NCBI RefSeq assembly: GCF_900109095.1
Contig: NZ_FNYZ01000001.1
Coordinates: 248,001-312,000, forward strand
Reading direction: 5' to 3'
DNA length: 64,000 nt
Origin: Sphingobium sp. AP50
GTDB lineage: Bacteria; Pseudomonadota; Alphaproteobacteria; Sphingomonadales; Sphingomonadaceae
Numbering within the stretch: the stretch's first letter is position 1; every line of letters begins with the position of its first letter. Both the position numbers and the translations under genes were made by a program. Of the stretch, positions 26,266-34,128 are shown in pieces. The notes under the pieces were generated by a model. The model was not told the DNA's origin and ran no database searches. It saw nothing but the letters and a program-made list of their open reading frames with translations.

Positions 26266-26681
26266 GCGCCTTCCTCCAGCGGATCGTCCGCATCGAATGG
26301 GGGCATTGCGACCCCGCCGGCATCGTCCATGCGCCCCGCTATTTCGACATTTTCGGCGAAAGCACGATGCTGTTGTTCGAACAGGCCGGCCTGCCCAAGA
26401 AGCGGCAGATGCTGGCGACCATGCCCTTTGCCGGCTTCCCCATGGTCGATGTGTCGGCCCGCTTCTTCATCCCCACCGCCTATGGTGACGATGTGCTGGT
26501 GGAGGCGGATGCGCCGTCCTTCGGCAATAGCAGCTTCACCGTCGCCCATCGCCTGTCGCTGGATGGCAAGCTGTGCGTGGAATGCACCGAAAAACGGGTC
26601 TGGACCGTGCCGGATGCCAGCCGCCCAGGCGGACTGCGGGCGGAACGGGTGCCGGATTCGGTCCGGATCCTGTTCGCTTGA
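26262..26681 (+). CDS. 4-hydroxybenzoyl-CoA-type hotdog thioesterase
   Basis: The 139-residue protein has the signature EWGHCDPAGIVHAPRYFDIF with catalytic Asp17, then the hotdog strands GDDVLVEADAPSFGNSSF and CTEKRVWTV. The family hydrolyses acyl-CoA thioesters, often aromatic. The start is GTG 26262, overlapping the Nu-GST stop by four bases, so translation is coupled. In this cluster it could release an aromatic acid such as vanillate from its CoA ester; this is inference. Confidence 0.87.
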   Translation: MSAFLQRIVRIEWGHCDPAGIVHAPRYFDIFGESTMLLFEQAGLPKKRQMLATMPFAGFPMVDVSARFFIPTAYGDDVLVEADAPSFGNSSFTVAHRLSLDGKLCVECTEKRVWTVPDASRPGGLRAERVPDSVRILFA

Positions 26682-26686
26682 ACTTT

Positions 26687-26756
26687 CGTCATTGCGAGCG
26701 GAGCGAAGCAATCCACCGGCGTACCCATGGATTGCTTCGCTCCGCTCGCAATGACG
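26687..26756. repeat. Palindromic repeat family B (29-bp perfect arms)
   Basis: The arm beginning CGTCATTGCGAGCGGAGCGA (26687-26715) is the exact reverse complement of 26728-26756, with a 12-base loop. Its core resembles a widespread bacterial intergenic repeat built on CATTGCGAGCG/GAAGCAATCC. It lies six bases after the thioesterase stop and could act as a 3'-end stabiliser or terminator. Confidence 0.92.
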
Positions 26757-26823
26757 GGATGGCGTTCACCGTCCGGCAAGCCTCGCCGCGCCATAGCATC
26801 CCCGGTAAAAAGGGAGATGCGTC

Positions 26824-27495
26824 ATGGAACACTCATTCGGCCTTTCCGACCGGCGCAGCCTGATCGCGACGCTGGCGCTGCTGCCGCTGGCGGCCTGCGC
26901 CACGCCGATGGGCCGCTATACGGTGGAGGATGCGGTGCGCCGCCTGCTCGAACTGTCGAGCCAGCGCGCCTTTGCCCGGCTGACCGAACCGGGCGGTTTC
27001 TACGACGACCAGTTGACCCGCATCGTCCCTCCCGATCTGGGCGGCGGGAAGGGAGGCGCCGTGCTCGCCGCCCTGCTGCGCACCAACACCGTGCGTAATC
27101 AGGTGTCGCGCGCGCTCAATGATGTGGCGGTCGATCTGGCCGACAATGCGACGCCGGTGGTGATGGATGCGGTGCATCGGATGACTCTGGTCGATGCGGT
27201 GTCGGTGCTGCGCGGCGGCCCGACGGCGGCGACCGATCTGCTGGCGCGCGAAGCCCGCGGCTCCGTGGTCGAGGCGCTGCTGCCCGGCGCGTCGCGCGCG
27301 CTGCGATCGGACCTGTTCGACATGTTGTCGGTCGCGCTGGCGGCGGCCGGGAACAAGGATATCGTCGCGATGGCGGACAATGTGTCGGGCCAGATAGGCG
27401 ATGCGATCTTCCATGCAATCGGCCGGGAAGAAGCGGAAATCCGCCGCGATCCCGCCGCCACGCGCGACCCGATCCTGATGGCACTCCTTCGATAA
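26824..27495 (+). CDS. DUF4197 lipoprotein
   Basis: The 223-residue protein has a signal with lipobox LAAC (Cys26). The DUF4197 pattern follows: a GGFYDDQLTRIVPP segment, LNDVAVDLADNATPVVMDAV and MTLVDAVSVLRGGPTAATDL. The function of DUF4197 is unknown. It has no visible link to the catabolic genes on either side. Confidence 0.8.
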   Translation: MEHSFGLSDRRSLIATLALLPLAACATPMGRYTVEDAVRRLLELSSQRAFARLTEPGGFYDDQLTRIVPPDLGGGKGGAVLAALLRTNTVRNQVSRALNDVAVDLADNATPVVMDAVHRMTLVDAVSVLRGGPTAATDLLAREARGSVVEALLPGASRALRSDLFDMLSVALAAAGNKDIVAMADNVSGQIGDAIFHAIGREEAEIRRDPAATRDPILMALLR

Positions 27496-27533
27496 GTCTT
27501 GATTTCCATGGCGCGGCATGGTGTCCCCGCGCC

Positions 27534-27797
27534 ATGGAACAGAAATATCCCGGTGTCGCCGGCATCCCCTGGGAACAGCCCGCGACCATGATCGACCTGG
27601 ACGGTAAGCCGCCGCTGATCGGCACGATTCGCGACTGCGCCGTCCATTTCGGCCTCTACAAGGACCATGCAAAGGCACAGGCTCGCGTCCTGCTGACCCA
27701 GCCGGTCCATCGCGAAGGCCGCAAGACCCGCACCTGGCTGCTGGAACCCGAAGAGATCGGCGCACTGGCCGAACGGCTGAAGCGCGAGACGAATTAA
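27534..27797 (+). CDS. Small hypothetical protein
   Basis: The 87-residue protein has no signal peptide or membrane segment and reads MEQKYPGVAGIPWEQPATMI at its start and LLEPEEIGALAERLKRETN at its end. I recognise no domain. Codon use matches its neighbours, so it is probably real. It lies 38 bp after the DUF4197 gene. Confidence 0.55.
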   Translation: MEQKYPGVAGIPWEQPATMIDLDGKPPLIGTIRDCAVHFGLYKDHAKAQARVLLTQPVHREGRKTRTWLLEPEEIGALAERLKRETN

Positions 27798-27807
27798 TCC
27801 CCAAATT

Positions 27808-27925
27808 CCGTTCGTGCTGAGTAGGGGGCTGAGCGAAGTCGAAGCCCCGTATCGAAGCATCCTGCACCGCGCTGATCCTTCGATACGCCACTTCGGCAGG
27901 CTCAGTGGCTACTCAGGACGAACGG
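27808..27925. repeat. Palindromic repeat family A, copy 2 (118 bp)
   Basis: The outer arms CCGTTCGTGCTGAGTAG (27808-27824) and CTACTCAGGACGAACGG (27909-27925) carry one mismatch. The inner CGTATCGAAGCAT and ATCCTTCGATACG arms are kept, with an insertion in the centre. It separates two convergent genes. Confidence 0.9.
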
Positions 27926-27937
27926 TCTGAAGAAAAT

Positions 27938-28774
27938 TCAGGCCAGCGCCGGCGCCTCCGCATCGGCCACCAGCCGGGCGAGGCGCGCGGCGCTGACATC
28001 GTCCAGCGGCGCGAACAGCAACAGCCGCTGGCCCGGTGCCTCCTCGATCGCATAGCTGGTGTGGCGGAACATGATTTCGCCCACGCCCGGCATGTCGGCG
28101 ATATTCGTATCCTCGAAATGGGCCATGATCTCCGAATCCTGCCAGTATCGCTGGAAGAATTCGGACTGTTCCATCATGTCCGCGATGATGCCTTCGAACA
28201 CGTCGGGCTGGGCGGTGCGGCTATAATCCCATTTGAACCGCGCGATCAGCCGTCGGCACATATCCTGAAACTTGTCCGGATCGGCGCGATAGCGCGGATG
28301 CAGCATCAGGATGCGGAACAGATTGCGCTCCTCGCGCGGCAACAGGCTGTAATCGCGAAAGGCCTGCCCCACGAATCGGTTCCAGCCGATCACCGTCCAG
28401 TCCTCCACGATCACCAGCGCGGGGAAGGACAGCGCGTCCATCAGATGCTGGGTGCCGGCATGAATCGTCTCGTCCGCGCGGCGGGCCAGTGGCGGCGGCC
28501 GGTGCTGGGCCAGCGCAAACAGAAATTCCCGCTCATTGGGGCTGAGGCGCAGGGTGCGGCTCAACCGCTCCAGCATCGGCGCGGACAATTGCACTTCCCG
28601 GCCCTGTTCGAACCAGGTGTACCAGGTCACGCTCATCCCCGCGAGCGTCGCCACTTCCTCCCGCCGCAGGCCGCGCGTGCGGCGACGCTCGCCCGCCGGC
28701 AGCCCGACTTCGGACGGCGCCAGCTTCGCGCGTGCGGCTTTCAGAAACCGCGTCAATTCTTCCCTTTGTGCCAT
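27938..28774 (-). CDS. XRE-family regulator with MmyB-like ligand-binding domain
   Basis: The 278-residue protein has an N-terminal helix-turn-helix: TRGLRREEVATLAGMSVTWYTWFEQGREVQLS, about residues 32-63. An MmyB-like PAS-type domain follows, with ALVIVEDWTVIGWNRF and LFRILMLHPRYR. MmyB-like regulators respond to small ligands, often fatty acids. It is divergent from the BKACE-dehydrogenase operon, 119 bp away, and is the only regulator in the catabolic region, so it is the best candidate to control it. Confidence 0.88.
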   Translation of the reverse strand: MAQREELTRFLKAARAKLAPSEVGLPAGERRRTRGLRREEVATLAGMSVTWYTWFEQGREVQLSAPMLERLSRTLRLSPNEREFLFALAQHRPPPLARRADETIHAGTQHLMDALSFPALVIVEDWTVIGWNRFVGQAFRDYSLLPREERNLFRILMLHPRYRADPDKFQDMCRRLIARFKWDYSRTAQPDVFEGIIADMMEQSEFFQRYWQDSEIMAHFEDTNIADMPGVGEIMFRHTSYAIEEAPGQRLLLFAPLDDVSAARLARLVADAEAPALA

Positions 28775-28893
28775 GCCTTATCCAGTTACTCGCAATAATG
28801 GGACATCCACCGGCCTTCTTGCGGGCCATCTCCTCTGCAAGACCTTCTGGTCTGCGGTCGGCAGCATAGCCGAGATGACACAGGAGAGCGATA

Positions 28894-29769
28894 TTGGCTG
28901 GCAAGCTATTTGTGACATGCGCGGTGACGGGAAGTTCGCCCATGCCGTCACACCCCAATTTCCCCTTCCGCCCCAATCATGTCGCGGCGGAAGCACTGGC
29001 AGCGGCGGAAGCCGGAGCGTCGATCATCCATCTGCATGTCCGCGACCGGGAAACAGGCGCGCCGTCACAGGCGCTGGAAGATTATCGCGAGGTTGTCGGC
29101 CTCATTCGCGCAAAGAATAGCGAAGTCATATTGAACGTGACCACCGGGCCGGGCTGCACCTGGATGCAGGGCGATGAAGACCCGGCGGTCTGCGGTCCCG
29201 GCACCTTGATGTTCACGGCCGAACGGCGGCTGGAACATATTCTCGACCTCAAGCCCGACATGTGCACGCTCGACATCTGCACCATGCAACTCTGGGGCGG
29301 GGTGGCGATCAATCTGGACCCGATGATCACGAAAATGGGCCATATGATTCAGGATGCCGGGGTGCTGCCGGAAATCGAATGTTTCGAGGCGGGCGATTTC
29401 GTCTTCGCCGACGATCTGATGGCCAAGGGCGCGATTCCCAGAAATGTGCCCTTCACCTTCGTTCTGGGCACCAAATATGGCTTGCCCGCCACGCCGGAGG
29501 CGATGCTCTATGCAAAGAACCAGATTCCGCGCGGCGCCCAATTTACCGGTTTCGGCGTCAGCCGCCATAGCTTCCCCATGGCGGCGCAATCGGCGCTGCT
29601 GGGCGGGCATATCCGGGTGGGCTTTGAAGATACCATCTATCTGCGGCGTGGCCGTCTGGCGGCGGATAATGCGGAACTGGTGCGCTGGGGCGTCGACATC
29701 ATTGAAAAGATCGGCGGCGACCTGGCAAGTGCGGGCGAAACACGGGCCATGCTGGGCCTGAAGCAATAA
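28894..29769 (+). CDS. Beta-keto acid cleavage enzyme (BKACE, DUF849)
   Basis: The 291-residue protein begins MAGKLFVTCAVTGSSP and has the zinc pair H46-x-H48 (SIIHLHVRDRETG) and the C-terminal IRVGFEDTIY with the third ligand glutamate. BKACE enzymes react a beta-keto acid with acetyl-CoA to give acetoacetate and an acyl-CoA. The start is TTG 28894, five bases after AGGAGAGCG; no ATG fits the conserved N-terminus. In this cluster a benzoyl-acetate such as vanilloyl acetate is a plausible substrate. Confidence 0.85.
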   Translation: MAGKLFVTCAVTGSSPMPSHPNFPFRPNHVAAEALAAAEAGASIIHLHVRDRETGAPSQALEDYREVVGLIRAKNSEVILNVTTGPGCTWMQGDEDPAVCGPGTLMFTAERRLEHILDLKPDMCTLDICTMQLWGGVAINLDPMITKMGHMIQDAGVLPEIECFEAGDFVFADDLMAKGAIPRNVPFTFVLGTKYGLPATPEAMLYAKNQIPRGAQFTGFGVSRHSFPMAAQSALLGGHIRVGFEDTIYLRRGRLAADNAELVRWGVDIIEKIGGDLASAGETRAMLGLKQ

Positions 29770-29782
29770 GGGAGAGGATGGG

Positions 29783-30718
29783 ATGACACAGGTAAAGGCG
29801 CCGATGGGCGATGTGCGGGGCAGGACGGCCTTCATCACCGGCGGAGCGAATGGCATAGGCCTTGGCATCGCCCGCGCGCTGGTGCGGGCGGGGGGCAATG
29901 TGGTGATCGCCGATATTCGCGAGGAATCCCTGGCGGAAGCGAAGGCCGCTCTTGGCGCCGACGCACAGGTGGAAATAGTGCAACTGGACGTGACCGACCG
30001 CGCCGGTTTCGCCCGCGCCGCCGACGCGGCGGAGGCACGCTTCGGCAAGATCCACATGCTGATCGGCAATGCCGGCATCGGCGTGATGGGGCCAGTGCTG
30101 GACGCGCGGTTCGATGACTGGGATTGGGGCATGGGCGTCAATCTGGGCGGCGTCATCAACGGCCTCGTCACCATATTGCCGCGCATCAAGGCACATGGGG
30201 AAGGAGGGCAGATCGTCACCACATCGTCGCAATCGGCGCTGATCCCGATCAGCTATTCGGCCATCTACACGGCGGCCAAGGCGGCGGTGCTGGGCATTTC
30301 CGAAGCGATCCGGGGCGAGCTGGCTGCGGAAAATATCGGCGTCTCCGCCTTCATGCCGGGGCCGGTGCAGAGCAATATCGCCCATAGCGGCGAATTGCGC
30401 CCCGCCGAAAATCGCAACGACAGCGGCTATCGCCAGCGCGAGGAGGATCTGGAGAAGCGCCCGATATCGCCTTTATGGATGAGCGCGGATGAAGTGGGCG
30501 AACGGGTCTTGGCGGGGATATGCGCCAATGACCTTTATATCCTGACCCACCCCGAATTTGCCGACGGCATGCGCACGCGCTTCGACGCGATATTGGCGTC
30601 GATGCCGGACGAAATGGTCAATCAGGACCGGGCGAAGGAAATCAGCTTCCTGCTGGGCAATCCGGTGTTCGACGACCAGCTTGCCCGGCGGCGCACCGGG
30701 CAACTCCTGCCATCCTGA
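29783..30718 (+). CDS. Short-chain dehydrogenase, LigD/LigL-like
   Basis: The 311-residue SDR has GGANGIGLG (residues 20-28), NAGIG and the catalytic Ser149-Tyr162-Lys166 (SAIYTAAK). It is longer than typical SDRs. FDDWDWGMGVNLGGVINGLV, IVTTSSQSALI and GELRPAENRNDSGY recall the LigD-family C-alpha dehydrogenases of Sphingobium, which oxidise the alpha alcohol of arylglycerol-beta-aryl ethers. The family is certain; the LigD-like role is inferred. It follows BKACE by 13 bp. Confidence 0.72.
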   Translation: MTQVKAPMGDVRGRTAFITGGANGIGLGIARALVRAGGNVVIADIREESLAEAKAALGADAQVEIVQLDVTDRAGFARAADAAEARFGKIHMLIGNAGIGVMGPVLDARFDDWDWGMGVNLGGVINGLVTILPRIKAHGEGGQIVTTSSQSALIPISYSAIYTAAKAAVLGISEAIRGELAAENIGVSAFMPGPVQSNIAHSGELRPAENRNDSGYRQREEDLEKRPISPLWMSADEVGERVLAGICANDLYILTHPEFADGMRTRFDAILASMPDEMVNQDRAKEISFLLGNPVFDDQLARRRTGQLLPS

Positions 30719-30783
30719 TGCAAAGGCACCGGTCCCGTTGAAAGCGGGACCAGTATTTTAGAGCATAGCGCCTTTAATCTGAA

Positions 30784-30838
30784 CCGTTCGTCCTGAGTAG
30801 CCATTTCGACAAGCTCAATGGCTACTCAGGACGAACGG
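30784..30838. repeat. Palindromic repeat family A, copy 3 (55 bp, minimal form)
   Basis: This copy is a perfect 22-bp-armed palindrome. CCGTTCGTCCTGAGTAG (30784-30800) extends through CCATT and pairs with AATGG plus CTACTCAGGACGAACGG (30822-30838). The inner second arm of the long form is lost. It ends the catabolic region. Confidence 0.92.
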
Positions 30839-30860
30839 ATGTGGGTAAAGGTGCGATGCT

Positions 30861-31742
30861 CTAAGCCGTCGCCAGCCGGTTTCGCCGCGCAGTGATAAAA
30901 CTGTCGCTGGCGAACAGGATCAGGCCCAGCCAGATCAGCCCGAAACTGGCAATCTGCCCGCCGCTCAATGTCTCGCCAAAGATGATGATGCCGCACAGAA
31001 ATTGCAGCGTCGGCGCCAGATATTGCAGCAGGCCCAGCGTCGCCATCGGCAGTCGCTGCGCCGCCATCGCGAACAGTACCAGCGGCACCGTCGTCACCGC
31101 ACCCGAAATGATCAGCAGCGCGGTGGTCGGCGCATCCTGCCCGAAGCCGACACTGCCATGGCTCGCTTCCCACAGCAGATAGGCGATGGCCGGCGGGGTG
31201 AGCAGCAGCGTTTCCACTCCCAGACCCGTCATTGGGGCTACCGGTGTCAGCTTACGCAACAGGCCATAAAAGGCGAAGCTGAAGGCCAGCGCCAGACTTA
31301 TCCACAGGGTCGTCAGCGCCGATGCCGCCAGAATAGCGACCCCGATCGCCGCGACGCCAATGGCCAGCATCTGCGACCGGCGCAGCTTTTCCTTCAACAC
31401 CAGCACGCCCAGCGTGACGACGACCAGCGGGTTGAGGAAATAGCCAAGGCTGGCCGCAACCACGTGCCCGTCATTGACCGCCCAGACATAGGTCAGCCAG
31501 TTGATGCCGATCATCAGCGCCGAACCGGCCAGCGGCAGCAGCAAGCGCGGCGTCCGTAACGCCGCCAGAAAGGGCGGCAGGCCGCTCCGCAGGGCCAGCA
31601 GCGCCAGAATCAGCAACAGCGACCACAGCACGCGCTGCGTCACGATCTCCACCGGGTCGACATGGTGCAGCAGGCGGAAGAAGAGCGGCAACAGCCCCCA
31701 CAGCCCATAGGCGCCGGCTGCGGCCAGCAGGCCGCGCCGCAT
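30861..31742 (-). CDS. rarD: EamA/RarD-family permease
   Basis: The 293-residue inner-membrane protein has ten predicted helices and RarD features: GLLPLFFRLLHHVDPVEIVTQRVLWS near residue 18 and LQYLAPTLQFLCGIIIFGE late. The family exports small metabolites; the substrate of RarD is not settled. It is downstream of a small membrane protein gene on the same strand. Confidence 0.87.
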   Translation of the reverse strand: MRRGLLAAAGAYGLWGLLPLFFRLLHHVDPVEIVTQRVLWSLLLILALLALRSGLPPFLAALRTPRLLLPLAGSALMIGINWLTYVWAVNDGHVVAASLGYFLNPLVVVTLGVLVLKEKLRRSQMLAIGVAAIGVAILAASALTTLWISLALAFSFAFYGLLRKLTPVAPMTGLGVETLLLTPPAIAYLLWEASHGSVGFGQDAPTTALLIISGAVTTVPLVLFAMAAQRLPMATLGLLQYLAPTLQFLCGIIIFGETLSGGQIASFGLIWLGLILFASDSFITARRNRLATA

Positions 31743-31759
31743 CTCTGCATGGGCGTCGG

Positions 31760-31990
31760 TCAGAAAATGCCTCCGCCCAGGAACAGGCGCAGCGCGCCGA
31801 AGGCCGCGACGATCAGGCAGAAATTGCGCCCGCCATTCCGCGATGAAATCATGCCGATAAACGCCCCGAACAGCGCAAGCGGCACGAACAGCCAGTTGAG
31901 CGCGCCCAGCAGCGGTAGCACCGCAGGGATCATCAGGATGAGGGCGACAAGGCCGATGAAGCCGGACAGGATGTTGAGCATCGTCAACAC
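31760..31990 (-). CDS. Small two-helix membrane protein
   Basis: The 76-residue protein is almost entirely hydrophobic, with two or three membrane segments separated by SSRNGGRN. I recognise no family. It starts MLTMLNILSGFIGLVALILM; a second ATG follows at codon 4. It precedes rarD by 17 bp and is probably cotranscribed with it. Confidence 0.6.
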   Translation of the reverse strand: MLTMLNILSGFIGLVALILMIPAVLPLLGALNWLFVPLALFGAFIGMISSRNGGRNFCLIVAAFGALRLFLGGGIF

Positions 31991-32137
31991 ATGGCCTTCA
32001 ACCTGTCCCAGAGCAAGACATGCCCGTGGCGCCAGTCAGACGAAACTGGCATTTTACAGGAAAATCGGCCAATTCCGTCCAATCCTAATCGAAGATCAAC
32101 GCTTCCTGTTCATGGCCCGGTGGCGAAGGAGTAGAAT

Positions 32138-32881
32138 ATGACGCTTGTCCGGTCCGCCGCTATCTTGTCGCTCGTGCTGGCGCTCGCCGCCTGTGGCAAG
32201 GGCGACAAGGATGCGAATCTTGCCGCGCTCGACGCGCAATTGACCAACAATGTCGCCGATCCCGCGCTCAAGGGCGCGCTGGCCGATCCGATCGTGGTCG
32301 ACCCGCAGCTCGTAGGCCAGTCCAACCGCAACGCCGTGCGGCCGGCCGACAAGCCCGCCAATGGCGCGGTGCCGGTGCTAGCGGGCGATGCCGGAGCGGC
32401 GCAGGCGCAGGCGGTGAAGCAGGCCGGCGGCAAGCTGCTGACCGCGCCGACCGCGAGCGAGGGGGAAGCGATGGCCTCCGCCGTCACACTGGGCGCGGTT
32501 GCGCGCGAGCAGGCGACCCGGCGCGGCGGCAACGGCAATTGCGCGAAGAAGCTGAACTACGGCATGGAATGGGCGCAGCGCCTGCCCGAACCCTTCGCCC
32601 TCTATCCCGGCGCCCAACTGACCGAAGCGGCGGGCACGCAGGTCGATGGCTGCACCCTGCGCGCGGCCAGTTTCGTGACGCCGGTCCCGCGTCAGGGCGT
32701 GATGGACTATTATTACACCCTCGCGCGCCGCGCGGGCTATGACGGCGAACATCGCATCCTGGGCGGCGACCATGTACTGGGCGGCACCCGCGGCGCGGAC
32801 GGCAGCGCCTATTTCATCCTCTTCACCGACGCGCCGGGCGGCAAGACCAGCGTCGACATCATCGCGGATAATGGGCGGTAG
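32138..32881 (+). CDS. Hypothetical lipoprotein
   Basis: The 247-residue protein has a lipobox LAAC (Cys19) followed by GKGDKDANLAALDAQLTNNV. A poorly conserved linker and a C-terminal domain follow, with NCAKKLNYGMEWAQRLPEP and TLARRAGYDGEHRILGGDHV, containing two cysteines that may pair. I do not recognise the domain. It is likely anchored in the outer membrane. Confidence 0.65.
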   Translation: MTLVRSAAILSLVLALAACGKGDKDANLAALDAQLTNNVADPALKGALADPIVVDPQLVGQSNRNAVRPADKPANGAVPVLAGDAGAAQAQAVKQAGGKLLTAPTASEGEAMASAVTLGAVAREQATRRGGNGNCAKKLNYGMEWAQRLPEPFALYPGAQLTEAAGTQVDGCTLRAASFVTPVPRQGVMDYYYTLARRAGYDGEHRILGGDHVLGGTRGADGSAYFILFTDAPGGKTSVDIIADNGR

Positions 32882-32956
32882 AGGTGAAGGCTGGCACCCG
32901 TTCGGTTGCGGGCGCACCTTGTTTGCAATTATATCAGGAACCTCAAGGAGGTGACG

Positions 32957-33142
32957 ATGCTCGCGTTGCATAAAGTGGCGAAATATTTGCTGCTGCTTTC
33001 TTATGTCGGCCTATTGGCAAGCCTTGGGCTTCAAAGCCTTGATGGCCCGCTTATGGGTAACTGGTCGCTTGTGCTACTGAGCACCTCAGTCTTCAGCCTG
33101 GCGTTCATATGTGAAGGTTATGTTGGCCGTCAGAAGAAGTGA
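32957..33142 (+). CDS. Small membrane protein
   Basis: The 61-residue protein has two transmembrane segments around KYLLLLSYVGLLASLGLQ and WSLVLLSTSVFSLAFICEG, ending GRQKK. ATG 32957 follows a perfect AAGGAGG (32945-32951), better than the longer in-frame start at 32906. No family is recognised. Confidence 0.7.
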   Translation: MLALHKVAKYLLLLSYVGLLASLGLQSLDGPLMGNWSLVLLSTSVFSLAFICEGYVGRQKK

Positions 33143-33175
33143 CGGATCGCTTCTGATTCGTTGAAAGTGTGCAGA

Positions 33176-33246
33176 CATAGTTCCCCCTACCGCTTGCGGG
33201 AGGGGGTTAGGGGGTGGGCCTGCGCAACGTTGCAAATGCCCACCCC
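33176..33246. repeat. GC-rich intergenic hairpin element
   Basis: GGGGTGGGC (33211-33219) pairs with GCCCACCCC (33238-33246) around a loop containing the palindrome GCAACGTTGC. A smaller stem with CCGCTTGCGG lies just upstream. Similar CCCTCACCC/GGGTGAGGG hairpins occur at 50842-50922. It lies between convergent genes. Confidence 0.6.
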
Positions 33247-33254
33247 GCTGCCCC

Positions 33255-34016
33255 TTACCCCGCCGATCCCGTCAGCGCATCGACCGAAGGGCGGTTGGCC
33301 GCATCGATGCTGCCGTCGGCGATCATTTCCTTGCCCAGGTTGATCGCTTCGTCGCGCATCCCTTCCACCATCGATGTCTGGCAGGCGCCGATCAGCACCG
33401 CCAGCAACTGGTTGCGCGCCGCCGGATCGCCCGGCTTTTCTTCCACGCCCTGCCGCGCCAGCGGCAGCGCTTCGCTATAATAGGGGTCGGCCCCGGCGAC
33501 ATCGGCATCGGCCAGCTTCTGATTGCCGATCTGGACCAATATGCCGGTCAGGATCGTGCGGGTCGTCGCATCCTCCGGCTTCGCCTCGGCCAGCTTGCGC
33601 CAATAGGGCAGCGATTCTTCATGTAGCGGGATCACCTTGTCCATCTGCCCCAGCGCGCCATAGGCGGCCGCATCGGCATAGAGGGCGTTGGCGAGGAAAT
33701 TGACATTGTCCATCTTCGCCGCATCGGCCTCCACCGCGACACGGATGGCCGGCAGCGCGGCGTCATATTTGGCGACCGCGCCCTGATTGTCGCCCTGCTG
33801 CTGGGCTGTCTGGCCTGCGGTGAAGTCGGTCACAGCCTGATTGAAGGCAGCGATTTCGGCGGAGGTCAACTCGCGCGCGACCGGGGCCGCTTCCTCCACC
33901 GGTGCGGCTTCCTCTGGCGGCGCCTCGGGCGGGGGCGCTGGCGGAAGCTGCGCCAGAGCCGGGGTCGCAAAAGCGAAAAGGGCGGTCAGCACGGACCTGG
34001 TCAGCATCTGCGCCAA
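33255..34016 (-). CDS. Exported tetratricopeptide-repeat-like protein
   Basis: The 253-residue protein has a signal peptide ending ALAQ, a proline/glutamate-rich linker (PPAPPPEAPPEEAAPVEEA) and TPR-like helical repeats such as AVAKYDAALPAIRVAVEADA and MDKVIPLHEESLPYWRKLAEA. It probably mediates protein contacts in the periplasm. TTG 34016 lies nine bases after GAGGAG, while ATG 34007 lies eighteen bases after; either could be used. It ends the long minus-strand operon. Confidence 0.7.
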   Translation of the reverse strand: MAQMLTRSVLTALFAFATPALAQLPPAPPPEAPPEEAAPVEEAAPVARELTSAEIAAFNQAVTDFTAGQTAQQQGDNQGAVAKYDAALPAIRVAVEADAAKMDNVNFLANALYADAAAYGALGQMDKVIPLHEESLPYWRKLAEAKPEDATTRTILTGILVQIGNQKLADADVAGADPYYSEALPLARQGVEEKPGDPAARNQLLAVLIGACQTSMVEGMRDEAINLGKEMIADGSIDAANRPSVDALTGSAG

Positions 34017-34128
34017 GCTCTGGATCTCCTCATGGCGTAAAGTCGGTCGGGGCCTAAGGTCAGTCGGGGTCTAGGGCCCGCATCATCGATCGGCAGAATG
34101 ACCGAAAGGGCGCGCGGGTTCCAGCCTT

